Positions 1 through 7,806 of a stretch of DNA of 32,468 bases are shown in pieces. The notes below the pieces were generated by a model. It saw only the letters and a program-made list of their open reading frames with translations. It did no database searches and had not been told where the DNA came from. A program made the position numbers and the translations under genes. The stretch's first letter is position 1. Each line of letters begins with the position of its first letter. The stretch spans positions 31,414 to 63,881 of the forward strand of contig DYJF01000001.1 of NCBI GenBank assembly GCA_020723205.1, in the 5' to 3' direction. The DNA is from Bdellovibrio sp. Its GTDB lineage: Bacteria; UBA10199; 2-02-FULL-44-16; DYJF01.

Positions 1-445
1 CCAACGTGCCTTGCGGACAGGAGAACGACGCCTCTACCATATCGGCGCCGGCGCCCTCAAGACGACGGACAAGCTCCGACCAGTCATCCATTGTCTGGCC
101 CGTGATACTCCCGATGACAACTTTATCCGGGAATTCCCTCTTAAGCACGCCTACCCGTTCCTCGATGACGGTAACGTCGTAATGGCTTATGAGGTCGATG
201 TTCGTGAGACCCATCGCTCTTGCGTTCTCATAGCCGATGCCGCTGATCAATGGATAGACAAGGTCAACGCGCGTGCCGGGCATCGCGGTGGTCTTGAGAA
301 CGGCGCCCGCCCAGCCCGCAGCGAATCCGTCGCGGACCATTTCCAGTTCGTCCGTGGGCGGTGCCGCCGCAAGTACGAACGGGTTCGCGAAGCGCACGCC
401 GCAGAAGTCAACGCCTAGATCAACTTTTGATTCGGGATACATCAT
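1..445 (-). CDS. preA: Dihydropyrimidine dehydrogenase subunit PreA / dihydroorotate dehydrogenase-like flavoprotein (truncated by window edge)
   Basis: Reverse-strand translation from ATG at 445 reads MMYPESKVDLGVDFCGVRFANPFVLAAAPPTDELEMVRDGFAAGWAGAVLKTTAMPGTRVDLVYPLISGIGYENARAMGLTNIDLISHYDV..., typical of the PreA/DHOD barrel. It lies directly downstream of preT. The listed + ORF 11..418 is its antisense shadow. Confidence 0.85.
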   Translation of the reverse strand, partial: MMYPESKVDLGVDFCGVRFANPFVLAAAPPTDELEMVRDGFAAGWAGAVLKTTAMPGTRVDLVYPLISGIGYENARAMGLTNIDLISHYDVTVIEERVGVLKREFPDKVVIGSITGQTMDDWSELVRRLEGAGADMVEASFSCPQGTL

Positions 446-458
446 AATATCTTAAATT

Positions 459-539
459 CCTCCCCTTTGTAAGGGGAGGTTAGGTGGGGTAGATGACGAA
501 CTACCTCCCCTTTCCCCCTCCTTACAAAGGAGGGGAACC
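459..539. repeat. Composite palindromic repeat, family A full copy (A1)
   Basis: CCTCCCCTTTGTAAGGGGAGGTTAGGTGGGGTAG-ATGACGAA-CTACCTCCCCTTTCCCCCTCCTTACAAAGGAGGGG: two small hairpins arranged as a larger imperfect dyad. It recurs at 4744 and 24641. Confidence 0.85.
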
Positions 540-1823
540 CTTCAAATACACATCTATCTTTACCGCCGCTTTCTTCCCCATGCCAACCGCCCACGCTGCG
601 GTTCCGCCTCCGGTAACGCAATCCCCTCCGGCGAAAACTCCCTGCGCGGAGGCCATCATCGTCTCCTTGTGGACCGCGATCTTGCCGTCGGAGGTCGTCC
701 TCAATCCGAGATCGGACGACGGTCCCTGCCCCGTCGCGACGATGACGGTATCACACGGGATCACGAACTCCGGCCCCTCCACAACATAGCTTCGCTCTGT
801 TCCGGGAACGGGCTCGTTCCACTTTATCCGCGCGCACCTGACGCCGGTCGCTTTTTCCTGTCCCACGACGGAACGAACCATTACCCGGAAGTAGAACTCG
901 ACGCCGTCGTTCCACGCCGCATCGACCTCTTCCTTATATGCAGGCATCTCCCGCTGCGTGCGGCGGTAGAGCATGAAACATTCCGCCCCCGCGCGTCTGG
1001 CCACCCTCGCAGCGTCTATCGCGGTATCGCCGCCGCCGATAACGACCGTCCTTTTGCCCACATCGGGCATCCGTCCCTGTTTGGAAGCGGTCAGAAAATC
1101 CAGCGCTTGATGGACCTGCTTGAACCGGCTTCCTATCAGATCACTGCCCACGGGTTTTTGAAGACCGCAGCCGACGAAGACCGCGTCATAACCTTTTGAT
1201 AAGAGTTCCTCCGGACGCCCCATCGCATTGAGGCAGGAGAACTCCACGCCGAGTTTTTTGATGAACTCTATCTCAAAATCGAGGACGGCGGGAGGCAGGC
1301 GGAATGAAGGAATGACCCTTCGGAGCATGCCGCCTATCTCCGGCCCTTCCTCGAAAACTCTTACGATATAACCCCTGACAGCAAGCTCCGCGGCGCATCC
1401 CAAGCCCGCCGGACCGGCGCCGACCACCGCGACATTTTTCCCGTTACGAACGGGAGGAGCCGGTTCGATCATGCCCTGCAGGCGCTCGCGATCGGTAACG
1501 AACCGCTGCAGGGCCGCAATGTCTATTGGACGGGTGAGACCCGCCGCTGTGCACCCCTTGGCGCACTGCGAGCCGGCGGGGCAGATGTATGCGCAGCTCC
1601 CCGAAAGAATATTGTCACTTTTGAGAAGCTTTACGGCCCCGTCGAAGTTCTCAAAACGGATCTTCCTGATGAAACCGCGTGCGTCCACGCCTGCCGGGCA
1701 ATCGCAGGAACAGGGCGCATCGGCACACATCAGGCACCTTGACGCCTCGATCATCGCCTGCTGTATCGTGTATCCCTCTTCCAAAGTGACCCCTTCAAAG
1801 GGAGGATTCGACCACACCTTCAT
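522..1823 (-). CDS. preT: NAD(P)H-dependent dihydropyrimidine dehydrogenase subunit PreT / GltD-like FAD oxidoreductase
   Basis: 433 aa. N-terminal Cys-rich Fe-S region (CLMCADAPCSCDCPAG, CAYICPAGSQCAKGC), dinucleotide-binding motifs VAVVGAGPAGLGCA and VVIGGGDTAIDAAR. Adjacent to preA. Confidence 0.9.
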   Translation of the reverse strand: MKVWSNPPFEGVTLEEGYTIQQAMIEASRCLMCADAPCSCDCPAGVDARGFIRKIRFENFDGAVKLLKSDNILSGSCAYICPAGSQCAKGCTAAGLTRPIDIAALQRFVTDRERLQGMIEPAPPVRNGKNVAVVGAGPAGLGCAAELAVRGYIVRVFEEGPEIGGMLRRVIPSFRLPPAVLDFEIEFIKKLGVEFSCLNAMGRPEELLSKGYDAVFVGCGLQKPVGSDLIGSRFKQVHQALDFLTASKQGRMPDVGKRTVVIGGGDTAIDAARVARRAGAECFMLYRRTQREMPAYKEEVDAAWNDGVEFYFRVMVRSVVGQEKATGVRCARIKWNEPVPGTERSYVVEGPEFVIPCDTVIVATGQGPSSDLGLRTTSDGKIAVHKETMMASAQGVFAGGDCVTGGGTAAWAVGMGKKAAVKIDVYLKGSPPL

Positions 1824-1861
1824 CTTTTTATCAAGCCAGTTCCCCCGATCACATCGAGGGG

Positions 1862-1889
1862 TTGCTTTTTCCCGGATTTCTGGTATAAG
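1862..1889 (+). promoter_or_regulatory. Putative sigma70-like promoter for the ACT-domain gene
   Basis: TTGCTT (1862-1867), 16 bp spacer, TATAAG (1884-1889), followed about 50 bp later by AAAGGAGAAAAAAGGT-ATG. Confidence 0.45.
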
Positions 1890-1937
1890 CGCCCGCTGAT
1901 GCGTTGAAATATAACCGAACGAAAGGAGAAAAAAGGT

Positions 1938-2348
1938 ATGGCGCCCAAAGCAAAGAAGACGACAGAGCTGTTCATCATGACGCCCAACACACTGGGGTCC
2001 CTAACGAAGATCACGAACCCGCTCACCAAGAACGGCATCAACATCGAGGGATACTGCGCCTACGAGTGGGGCAAAGAGGCGGCATATCGCATCATCACCG
2101 ACGATAACTTAAAGGCCCGCACGGTCCTCTCCAAAGAGGGTTTTGCAGTCGAAGAAAATCCGACGGTTCTGTGGGAGATCAACAACAAGCCCGGGTTCTT
2201 AAAGAAGGCCACGGAGGCCCTCTCTGCCGCGCACATCAACATCTTCTGCAGCTATTGCACGACGATGGTCGGCGGCAAAAAGACCTCGACCGCCTTCACG
2301 ACGAACGACGCCGAAAAGACGTTCGCGGTATTGAACCAGCTTGGCTAG
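1938..2348 (+). CDS. ACT-domain protein (stand-alone, probably tandem ACT)
   Basis: 136 aa. MTPNTLGSLTKITNPLTKNGINIEGYCAYEWGKEAAYRIITDD... then VLWEINNKPGFLKKATEALSAAHINIFCSYCTTM: two ACT-like beta-alpha-beta repeats. Good RBS. Confidence 0.75.
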   Translation: MAPKAKKTTELFIMTPNTLGSLTKITNPLTKNGINIEGYCAYEWGKEAAYRIITDDNLKARTVLSKEGFAVEENPTVLWEINNKPGFLKKATEALSAAHINIFCSYCTTMVGGKKTSTAFTTNDAEKTFAVLNQLG

Positions 2349-2368
2349 ACGATCTATTTAAGATAACG

Positions 2369-2405
2369 AACCGGCGCCGCGTCTTGACCGGCGCCGGTTT
2401 TTTTT
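2369..2405 (+). terminator. Rho-independent terminator after the ACT-domain gene
   Basis: AACCGGCGCC-loop-GGCGCCGGTT followed by an uninterrupted T run. Lies between convergent genes. Confidence 0.85.
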
Positions 2406-2421
2406 GGAAGGCAACCCCCGC

Positions 2422-3717
2422 TTAAACCGCATCGTCCATTTTCACGTAGCTGTTTCTGACCAGTCCCCCCGCGATTCCCAGTATCGCCGCTGGCAAGAGC
2501 CACCCCAGTCCGTGGTTCGTAAGAGGCAGAACGTCGAAAAGCGCGTTTATCGACTCCGCTTCTATGCCGGAACGATGCAGGGCGTCGATGATGCCGTAGC
2601 TGAAGGCGCCCGCGACCGCACCGCGCCAAATATTGCGCCTCCTCAAGACGCCGCTGAAAAGCGTCAGGACGACCATCACCATGACCGTAGGGTAAAGCGC
2701 AACGAGGGCCGGTATCGCTATCCTGACGATCATCTCAACGCCGGCATTTGATAGGACAAAGCTCACCGCACACACAGCGACGCAGACCGATTTGTAGCCG
2801 ATGCGCCCCTTCTTAAGCTCGCTGAAATATTCTCCGCAGACGGCTGTCAGACCGATGGCGGTCGTAAGGCACGCCATCGAGACCGCGACACCCAAGACCG
2901 TCGCGCCCGCCGTTCCCATAAGCCGCTGCGAGATCGCCACGAGCAGTTCGGTCCTTGTCAGGTCGCCCGAGATCGCTCCACTTGTTGCGCCGAGATAGAT
3001 AAGCCCGCCGTAGACCACAGCCAGACCGCAGGCGGATATTATCCCCGCCTTGACGATCGTGGATATCTGCGCCCTTTTGTCCCCGATTCCTTTGTTCTTC
3101 AAGTCGTTCAGCATGACGATGCCGAAGATCGTCGCGGCCATCAGGTCCATCGTTTGATAACCCTCGACGAGACTCCTTCCGAAGACGTGAGAATGCATCG
3201 TGGCGGCAGGCAGGGCAACGGGCCATATGACCCCCGATACGATCAGCGCAAGAAGCGCTAGCAACAGAAGCGGGGTCAGTATCTTTCCTATGAGGTCCAC
3301 GACAGAAAGAGGATTCACCGTGAAGACGAGCACGACGGCAAAATACGCGAAAGAGAAAAGCCAGGTGTTAAGCCACGGAAAATTCGGCGCTATCCCCAGC
3401 TCGAATGTCGTAGCGCACGTGCGGGGTATCGCGAGCAGGGGGCCGATGGCGAGCATGACGGCCAAGGTGAGTATCTTGGCGATGCGCCTGTCCACGCGCG
3501 CCGCGATTTTGTCGATGCCGCCGTCCGCCTTTGCAACCGCAAGTATCCCCATGAGCGGAAGACCGACCCCTGTCAAGAGAAACCCCGGGATTGCCAGCCA
3601 ATACCTATCGCCGAAAAGACGGCCGAGCGTCGGCGGAAAGATGAGATTGCCGGCGCCGAAGAACATGGCGAAAAGAGCGAACCCCAGGACCAATATCTGC
3701 CGTTTACGTACGATCAT
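2422..3717 (-). CDS. BrnQ/LIV-II family amino-acid carrier
   Basis: 431 aa polytopic protein. N-terminus LGFALFAMFFGAGNLIFPPTLGRLFGDRYWLAIPGFLLTGVGLPLMGILAVAK is typical of BrnQ. ATG overlaps the stop of the upstream ygeW-like gene (ATGA, 3714-3717). Confidence 0.85.
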   Translation of the reverse strand: MIVRKRQILVLGFALFAMFFGAGNLIFPPTLGRLFGDRYWLAIPGFLLTGVGLPLMGILAVAKADGGIDKIAARVDRRIAKILTLAVMLAIGPLLAIPRTCATTFELGIAPNFPWLNTWLFSFAYFAVVLVFTVNPLSVVDLIGKILTPLLLLALLALIVSGVIWPVALPAATMHSHVFGRSLVEGYQTMDLMAATIFGIVMLNDLKNKGIGDKRAQISTIVKAGIISACGLAVVYGGLIYLGATSGAISGDLTRTELLVAISQRLMGTAGATVLGVAVSMACLTTAIGLTAVCGEYFSELKKGRIGYKSVCVAVCAVSFVLSNAGVEMIVRIAIPALVALYPTVMVMVVLTLFSGVLRRRNIWRGAVAGAFSYGIIDALHRSGIEAESINALFDVLPLTNHGLGWLLPAAILGIAGGLVRNSYVKMDDAV

Positions 3718-4724
3718 TTCACACCGCCCATGGTCAGGGCCATGACCGCCTTTGCCGTGTGGAGGCGGTTCTCCGCCTCATCGTATATGATGGACCAGTC
3801 GTCGTTGTCTATGACCTCATCCGTCACTTCCCGACCGCGATCTGCAGGCATCGCGTGCATGTACTTCACGTCCTTTGACGCGAGCTTCATACGGCGCGCG
3901 TCGCATATCCAGTCCCTGTTTTTTTCGAGGTTCGCCTTCATCGCCTTCTTGTGTTCATCGTCGTCTTTGTAATCTTTGAAATGCGCGAAACCGCCCCAGT
4001 TCTTGGGTATAACCACCTGCGCGCCTTCGAAGCCGGCGTCCATGTTGTCGACGAAGCGCAAGTTGCCGCCGTTCTCCTTCGCGTTCTTTCGGGCCGTATC
4101 CACCAGCTCCGGCATCAACGGAAATTCATTCGGGGCCGCGACAGTGACGTCCATACCATAGCGCGCAAAGAGCATGATCTGCGTCTGCGGAACCGAGAGC
4201 GGCTTCGCATGAGACGTCGCATAGGCCCAGCTGATGCAAACTTTGAGGCCCTTCAGATTGCGCCCAAATTTTTCCTGCATGACCATAAGATCTGCAAGCC
4301 CCTGCATCGGGTGATAATAATCGTCCTGAAGATTTAAGATCGGGATCGAGGACCACTTTTCCATCTCGCGCAGATATTTATTGCCGATTCCGTAGAAACA
4401 GTTGCGGCAGGCGATGGCATGTCCCATGCGCGACAAGACAATCGCCGTGTCCTTTGGGCTTTCACCATGAGACAGCTGCATCTTGTCCGCGGTAAGGTCG
4501 TGCGCGTGGCCGCCCAATTGCGTGATGCCCGCCTCCATTGAATTTCTCGTGCGCGTGGACTGCTCGAAGAAGATCATGAAGACGGTCTGATCGGGCAAAT
4601 ATCTCGTCGGCGCTCGTTTCTTGAATTTATCCTTAAGGTCGTATGAGAGATCGAGCGCACGATCGATCTCCTCTTTGGACCAATCCTGTTCCGTTATAAA
4701 ATGCCGGCCTGAAAGCGATGACAT
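3714..4724 (-). CDS. ygeW: YgeW-like (knotted) carbamoyltransferase, aspartate/ornithine carbamoyltransferase superfamily
   Basis: 336 aa. FFEQSTRTRNSMEAGITQLGGHAHDLTADKMQLSHGESPKDTAIVLSRMGHAIACRNCFYGIGNKYLREM and DDYYHPMQGLADLMVMQEKFG: carbamoyl-phosphate STRTR and HPxQ motifs with YgeW-type sequence. RBS AGGAGGTCTT-ATG. Confidence 0.85.
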   Translation of the reverse strand: MSSLSGRHFITEQDWSKEEIDRALDLSYDLKDKFKKRAPTRYLPDQTVFMIFFEQSTRTRNSMEAGITQLGGHAHDLTADKMQLSHGESPKDTAIVLSRMGHAIACRNCFYGIGNKYLREMEKWSSIPILNLQDDYYHPMQGLADLMVMQEKFGRNLKGLKVCISWAYATSHAKPLSVPQTQIMLFARYGMDVTVAAPNEFPLMPELVDTARKNAKENGGNLRFVDNMDAGFEGAQVVIPKNWGGFAHFKDYKDDDEHKKAMKANLEKNRDWICDARRMKLASKDVKYMHAMPADRGREVTDEVIDNDDWSIIYDEAENRLHTAKAVMALTMGGVK

Positions 4725-4743
4725 AAGACCTCCTGTTCAACAT

Positions 4744-4819
4744 CTCTCCCCCTTTGTAAGGGGAAGTTGGAGGGGGTAGATCTACCCTCCCTGTCCATCC
4801 CTTACAAAGGGAAGGAACC
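4744..4819. repeat. Composite palindromic repeat, family A full copy (A2)
   Basis: TCTCCCCCTTTGTAAGGGGAAGTTGGAGGGGGTAGATCTACCCTCCCTGTCCATCCCTTACAAAGGGAAGGAACC, centred on GTAGATCTAC. Confidence 0.85.
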
Positions 4820-5990
4820 TCTTAGGAAACGAGGCATAAAACGCGGCCGCTTTTGAAAGATGTTCGGTCGGTATCCATTCGTTAGGCGCGTGGGCCTGCT
4901 CCTCGAAACCCGGGCCGAAGCCGATACAGGGGATATCGTGCATTCCGCAGATGGCGACACCGTTGGTGGAAAAGGTCCACTTGTCTATCTGCGGCGTCCC
5001 GCCAAAAAGTTCCCTGTAGGCCGTAACCGCGGCTTTCACCGCCTTGTGGTCTTCAGGGATCGTCCAAGTGGGATAATATTTTTCCGTTGGATAAATTTTT
5101 CCTGTGTACGCGGCCTTTTCATATTTTGGAACGACAACCTTGCCGCCCGCCTGCCTCACGATCTCGTCGATCTGACCTACCGCGATCTCTTTCGTCTCCC
5201 CCGCCGTGAGCCTTCGATCCAAATATATGCTGCAGCCGTCGGGGACGGCGCACTGCGAAGGCCCGACCGATGATATTTGGCTCACTACAACAGTACCCTT
5301 TCCCAAAAATTGATCATGCCTTAATTTTTCATTGAGCTCCGCAATCTTCAAAGTGAGCGGTGCCATTTTGTATATTGCGTTGTCGCCGCGCTCGGGGGCG
5401 CTGCCGTGAGCGGACCTGCCCTTCACTGAAACTTCCATCTCCATGCGGCCGCGGTGGCCGCGATATATCCGAAGGCCGGTTGGCTCCGTGAGCACGCACA
5501 CATCGGGCCTGACCTTCTCTTCCCTTATGAGATATTGCCAGCAGAGGCCGTCGCAGTCCTCCTCCATAACGGTACCGGTCACGAGCAACGTATAGTCGCC
5601 CTCAAGCCCCAGCTCTTTTATCAATTTTCCCGCATAGACCATCGAGGCCATGCCGCCCTTTTGGTCCGCCGCCCCCCTGCCCCACACCCTGCCATCCTTC
5701 ACATGTCCCTTGAACGGATCGAAATCCCAGAGTTCGCGGTTGCCGACGTCGACCGTATCGATATGGGCGTCCATCGCGATGACGGTCCTGCCCTTTCCCA
5801 TCCTCCCGACGATGGAGCCCAGACCGTCCACGCGCACATCGTCGAAGCCGGCCTTTTTCATCTCAAGACCGATCCGCTCTACGACGGCCCTTTCTTCGCC
5901 GGAAAGGGACGGGATCGAGATAATGTCGGCCAGAAATCGGGCGATCTCCGGCTCAAGATTTTTTGCTTTTTTTAATAGGTCCTTTTCCAT
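4782..5990 (-). CDS. ygeY: M20 family peptidase/deacylase, YgeY-like hydrolase
   Basis: MEKDLLKKAKNLEPEIARFLADIISIPSLSGEE..., metal-binding motifs MDAHIDTVDVG and GRGAADQKGGMASMVYAGK, TVMEEDCDG. ATG at 5990 chosen over the ORF-track start at 6041, which overlaps the upstream gene. A GTG at 6014 (overlapping TAGTG) is an alternative. Confidence 0.85.
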   Translation of the reverse strand: MEKDLLKKAKNLEPEIARFLADIISIPSLSGEERAVVERIGLEMKKAGFDDVRVDGLGSIVGRMGKGRTVIAMDAHIDTVDVGNRELWDFDPFKGHVKDGRVWGRGAADQKGGMASMVYAGKLIKELGLEGDYTLLVTGTVMEEDCDGLCWQYLIREEKVRPDVCVLTEPTGLRIYRGHRGRMEMEVSVKGRSAHGSAPERGDNAIYKMAPLTLKIAELNEKLRHDQFLGKGTVVVSQISSVGPSQCAVPDGCSIYLDRRLTAGETKEIAVGQIDEIVRQAGGKVVVPKYEKAAYTGKIYPTEKYYPTWTIPEDHKAVKAAVTAYRELFGGTPQIDKWTFSTNGVAICGMHDIPCIGFGPGFEEQAHAPNEWIPTEHLSKAAAFYASFPKRFLPFVRDGQGG

Positions 5991-6013
5991 AGTTTTGCGC
6001 TTTACGCCTTTCA

Positions 6014-7423
6014 CTAAAAAAGCGCCCCCGCCCTTATCCACCGTCCAACCCCCGCCTTGGCGACGACACCCCTCCCGTCCTCATAAACGGTCTGCCCCCG
6101 CACCATAGTGCGCACCACTTTGCCCGTAAATTCCATCCCTTCGAAGGGCGTCACCTTTCCCTTGGACTCGAACTTTTCGCCCTCGACCTTCCATTTCCTC
6201 TTCTCGTCCATTAATACGATGTCCGCGTCGCTTCCGGCCGCGATATCCCCCTTGCGCGGATAGAGCCCGAATCTTTTCGCCGCGCTCTTCGACGTAACCT
6301 CGACGAGCCGTGCAAGGGATATCCTTCCCTTCGAATAGCCCTCGGAGAACGCGTACGGCAAAAGCGTTTCCGTGCCGGGTATCCCGCCGTAGTCGGTCCA
6401 GATGGAACCGGTCTCCTTGTCCTTCTTGGGACACGGCGCATGGTCGCTCGCGAAGAAATCGAGCGTCCCGCGCTTGAGATAGTCCCAGAGCGCCTCGTTG
6501 TCCTTGGCAGTCTTGACGACGGGCGCCGTTTTGAGAGCGCTCCCCAAGCGGATGAGATCCTCGAAGTTGAACTGAAGGTAATGCGCGCACGTCTCCGCCG
6601 TGACGTCGGACCTGTCCCTCTTGGCCTCCGCAATCGCGGCTGCGGCCCCCGCCGAGCCCACGTGTACAACGTGGACGGACGAACCCGTCTCGCGCATGAT
6701 GGCCATCGCCTGCCTGACGCCGTTCTCTTCGGCGGGATCCTTTCTCGCCTCATAGTACGCCATCGGATCGCGCCTTCCCGATGTCTGCATCTGGGCCTGC
6801 CTCGAAACGACTAGCTCGCGGTCCTCGGCGTGAAGTCCCACGAGCACGCCCAGCTCCCTCGCATAACGCATGACCTCGATGAGATCCAAGGGCATAAGAT
6901 GCCTGAACTCCGCCATGCCGGAGATGAGATAGCATTTGAAACCGACCACGCCGGCCCGCCTTATGTCCTGCATGGCCCTCTGCCACGTGCCGGCCCTGTA
7001 GGCGTTGCCGGAGACCCCACCCCAGAGGGCGAAATCAACGACCGCCATCTTTTCGATGGCCGAAAGTTTTGTGTCGAGGTTTTTTTTGTCCGTCACGGAA
7101 GGGACAGACGTGTCCGGCATGTCTATGACGGTGGTGACGCCCCCCGCCGCGGCGCTCTTTGTCCCTGTCTCAAAGTCCTCCCGCTCGGTGAAACCGGGCG
7201 TATTGAAATGGACGTGGGGATCTATCGCACCGGGAAGGACAAGAAGGCCGGCCGCGTCTATGATATCCGCTTCCAAGGGATACTTCGAAGAGGCCGGCAG
7301 GACCTCCTTTATCTTTTCGCCCTCAATGACGATGTGGCACTTCTCCGTCCGGTTTTCGGTGCCATTTGAAATAGTCGCATTGGCGATCGTCAGCATCATT
7401 TTCCCCTCTAAAATCGCTCTCAT
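6014..7423 (-). CDS. hyuA: HyuA/AllB-like cyclic amidohydrolase (dihydropyrimidinase/hydantoinase/allantoinase family)
   Basis: GAIDPHVHFNTPGFTEREDFETGTKSAAAGGVTTVIDMP, GFKCYL (probable carbamylated Lys), GLHAEDRE, SSVHVVHVGSAGA, DFFASDHAPCPKKDK. Start placed at 7423 (AAGGAG-N7-ATG). The ORF-track start at 7474 would run into the divergent csoR promoter. Confidence 0.88.
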   Translation of the reverse strand: MRAILEGKMMLTIANATISNGTENRTEKCHIVIEGEKIKEVLPASSKYPLEADIIDAAGLLVLPGAIDPHVHFNTPGFTEREDFETGTKSAAAGGVTTVIDMPDTSVPSVTDKKNLDTKLSAIEKMAVVDFALWGGVSGNAYRAGTWQRAMQDIRRAGVVGFKCYLISGMAEFRHLMPLDLIEVMRYARELGVLVGLHAEDRELVVSRQAQMQTSGRRDPMAYYEARKDPAEENGVRQAMAIMRETGSSVHVVHVGSAGAAAAIAEAKRDRSDVTAETCAHYLQFNFEDLIRLGSALKTAPVVKTAKDNEALWDYLKRGTLDFFASDHAPCPKKDKETGSIWTDYGGIPGTETLLPYAFSEGYSKGRISLARLVEVTSKSAAKRFGLYPRKGDIAAGSDADIVLMDEKRKWKVEGEKFESKGKVTPFEGMEFTGKVVRTMVRGQTVYEDGRGVVAKAGVGRWIRAGALF

Positions 7424-7467
7424 ATCACCGCTCCTTAATATTTCCACAAAAATATAGGAATTATTAT

Positions 7468-7496
7468 TTGACATACCCTATGGGGGTATCTATAAT
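7468..7496 (+). promoter_or_regulatory. Consensus sigma70 promoter of the copper efflux operon
   Basis: TTGACA (7468-7473), exactly 17 bp, TATAAT (7491-7496). Confidence 0.9.
7473..7489. promoter_or_regulatory. CsoR-type operator dyad 1 (in promoter spacer)
   Basis: ATACCCTATGGGGGTAT: 17-bp inverted repeat filling the -35/-10 spacer, similar to known CsoR operators with C-tract/G-tract arms. Confidence 0.8.
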
Positions 7497-7511
7497 ACCC
7501 ATAGAGGGTAT
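7495..7511. promoter_or_regulatory. CsoR-type operator dyad 2 (over -10/initiation region)
   Basis: ATACCCATAGAGGGTAT: second 17-bp inverted repeat, 22 bp after the first (about two helical turns). Confidence 0.75.
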
Positions 7512-7528
7512 AGGTATGGAGGTGGACC

Positions 7529-7798
7529 ATGGTGAACGACGACACAAAAGAGGTGCTTCGGCCGCGCATCAAGAGGATAATCGGTCAGATTGAAGGCGTG
7601 GAAAAGATGATAGAGGAGGAGCGTTACTGCATAGACATCATCAATCAGGTCAATGCGGCAAGGCGCGCCCTTGAACAGGTCGCCCTGATAGTAATGAAGC
7701 GCCACATGGAGAGCTGCCTCACGGAGGCCATCAAGGGCAAAAAGGGACAAGAAAAGATCGACGAGATCGTCGGTTCCATAGACGCTTTCATTCGTTAG
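7529..7798 (+). CDS. csoR: CsoR/RcnR-family metal-sensing repressor, predicted Cu(I)-type CsoR
   Basis: 89 aa helical protein RIKRIIGQIEGVEKMIEEERYCIDIINQVNAARRALEQVALIVMKRHMESCL. C34-H59-C63 spacing matches the CsoR C-H-C copper ligand pattern. Heads a Cus-type operon. Confidence 0.92.
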   Translation: MVNDDTKEVLRPRIKRIIGQIEGVEKMIEEERYCIDIINQVNAARRALEQVALIVMKRHMESCLTEAIKGKKGQEKIDEIVGSIDAFIR

Positions 7799-7806
7799 GA
7801 GGGGAT

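Noticed and set aside
459-539. CTCCCCTTTGTAAGGGGAGG hairpins considered as Rho-independent terminators
   Set aside because: No T run follows on either strand. Copies occur within operons (e.g. sdhA-sdhB) and overlap coding ends. The shared composite structure fits a repeat family better.
7424-7474. Extended HyuA N-terminus (MSNNNSYIFVEILRSGD) from the ORF track
   Set aside because: It would be encoded in the AT-rich divergent promoter region. A well-spaced AAGGAG precedes the ATG at 7423, so the shorter start is preferred.
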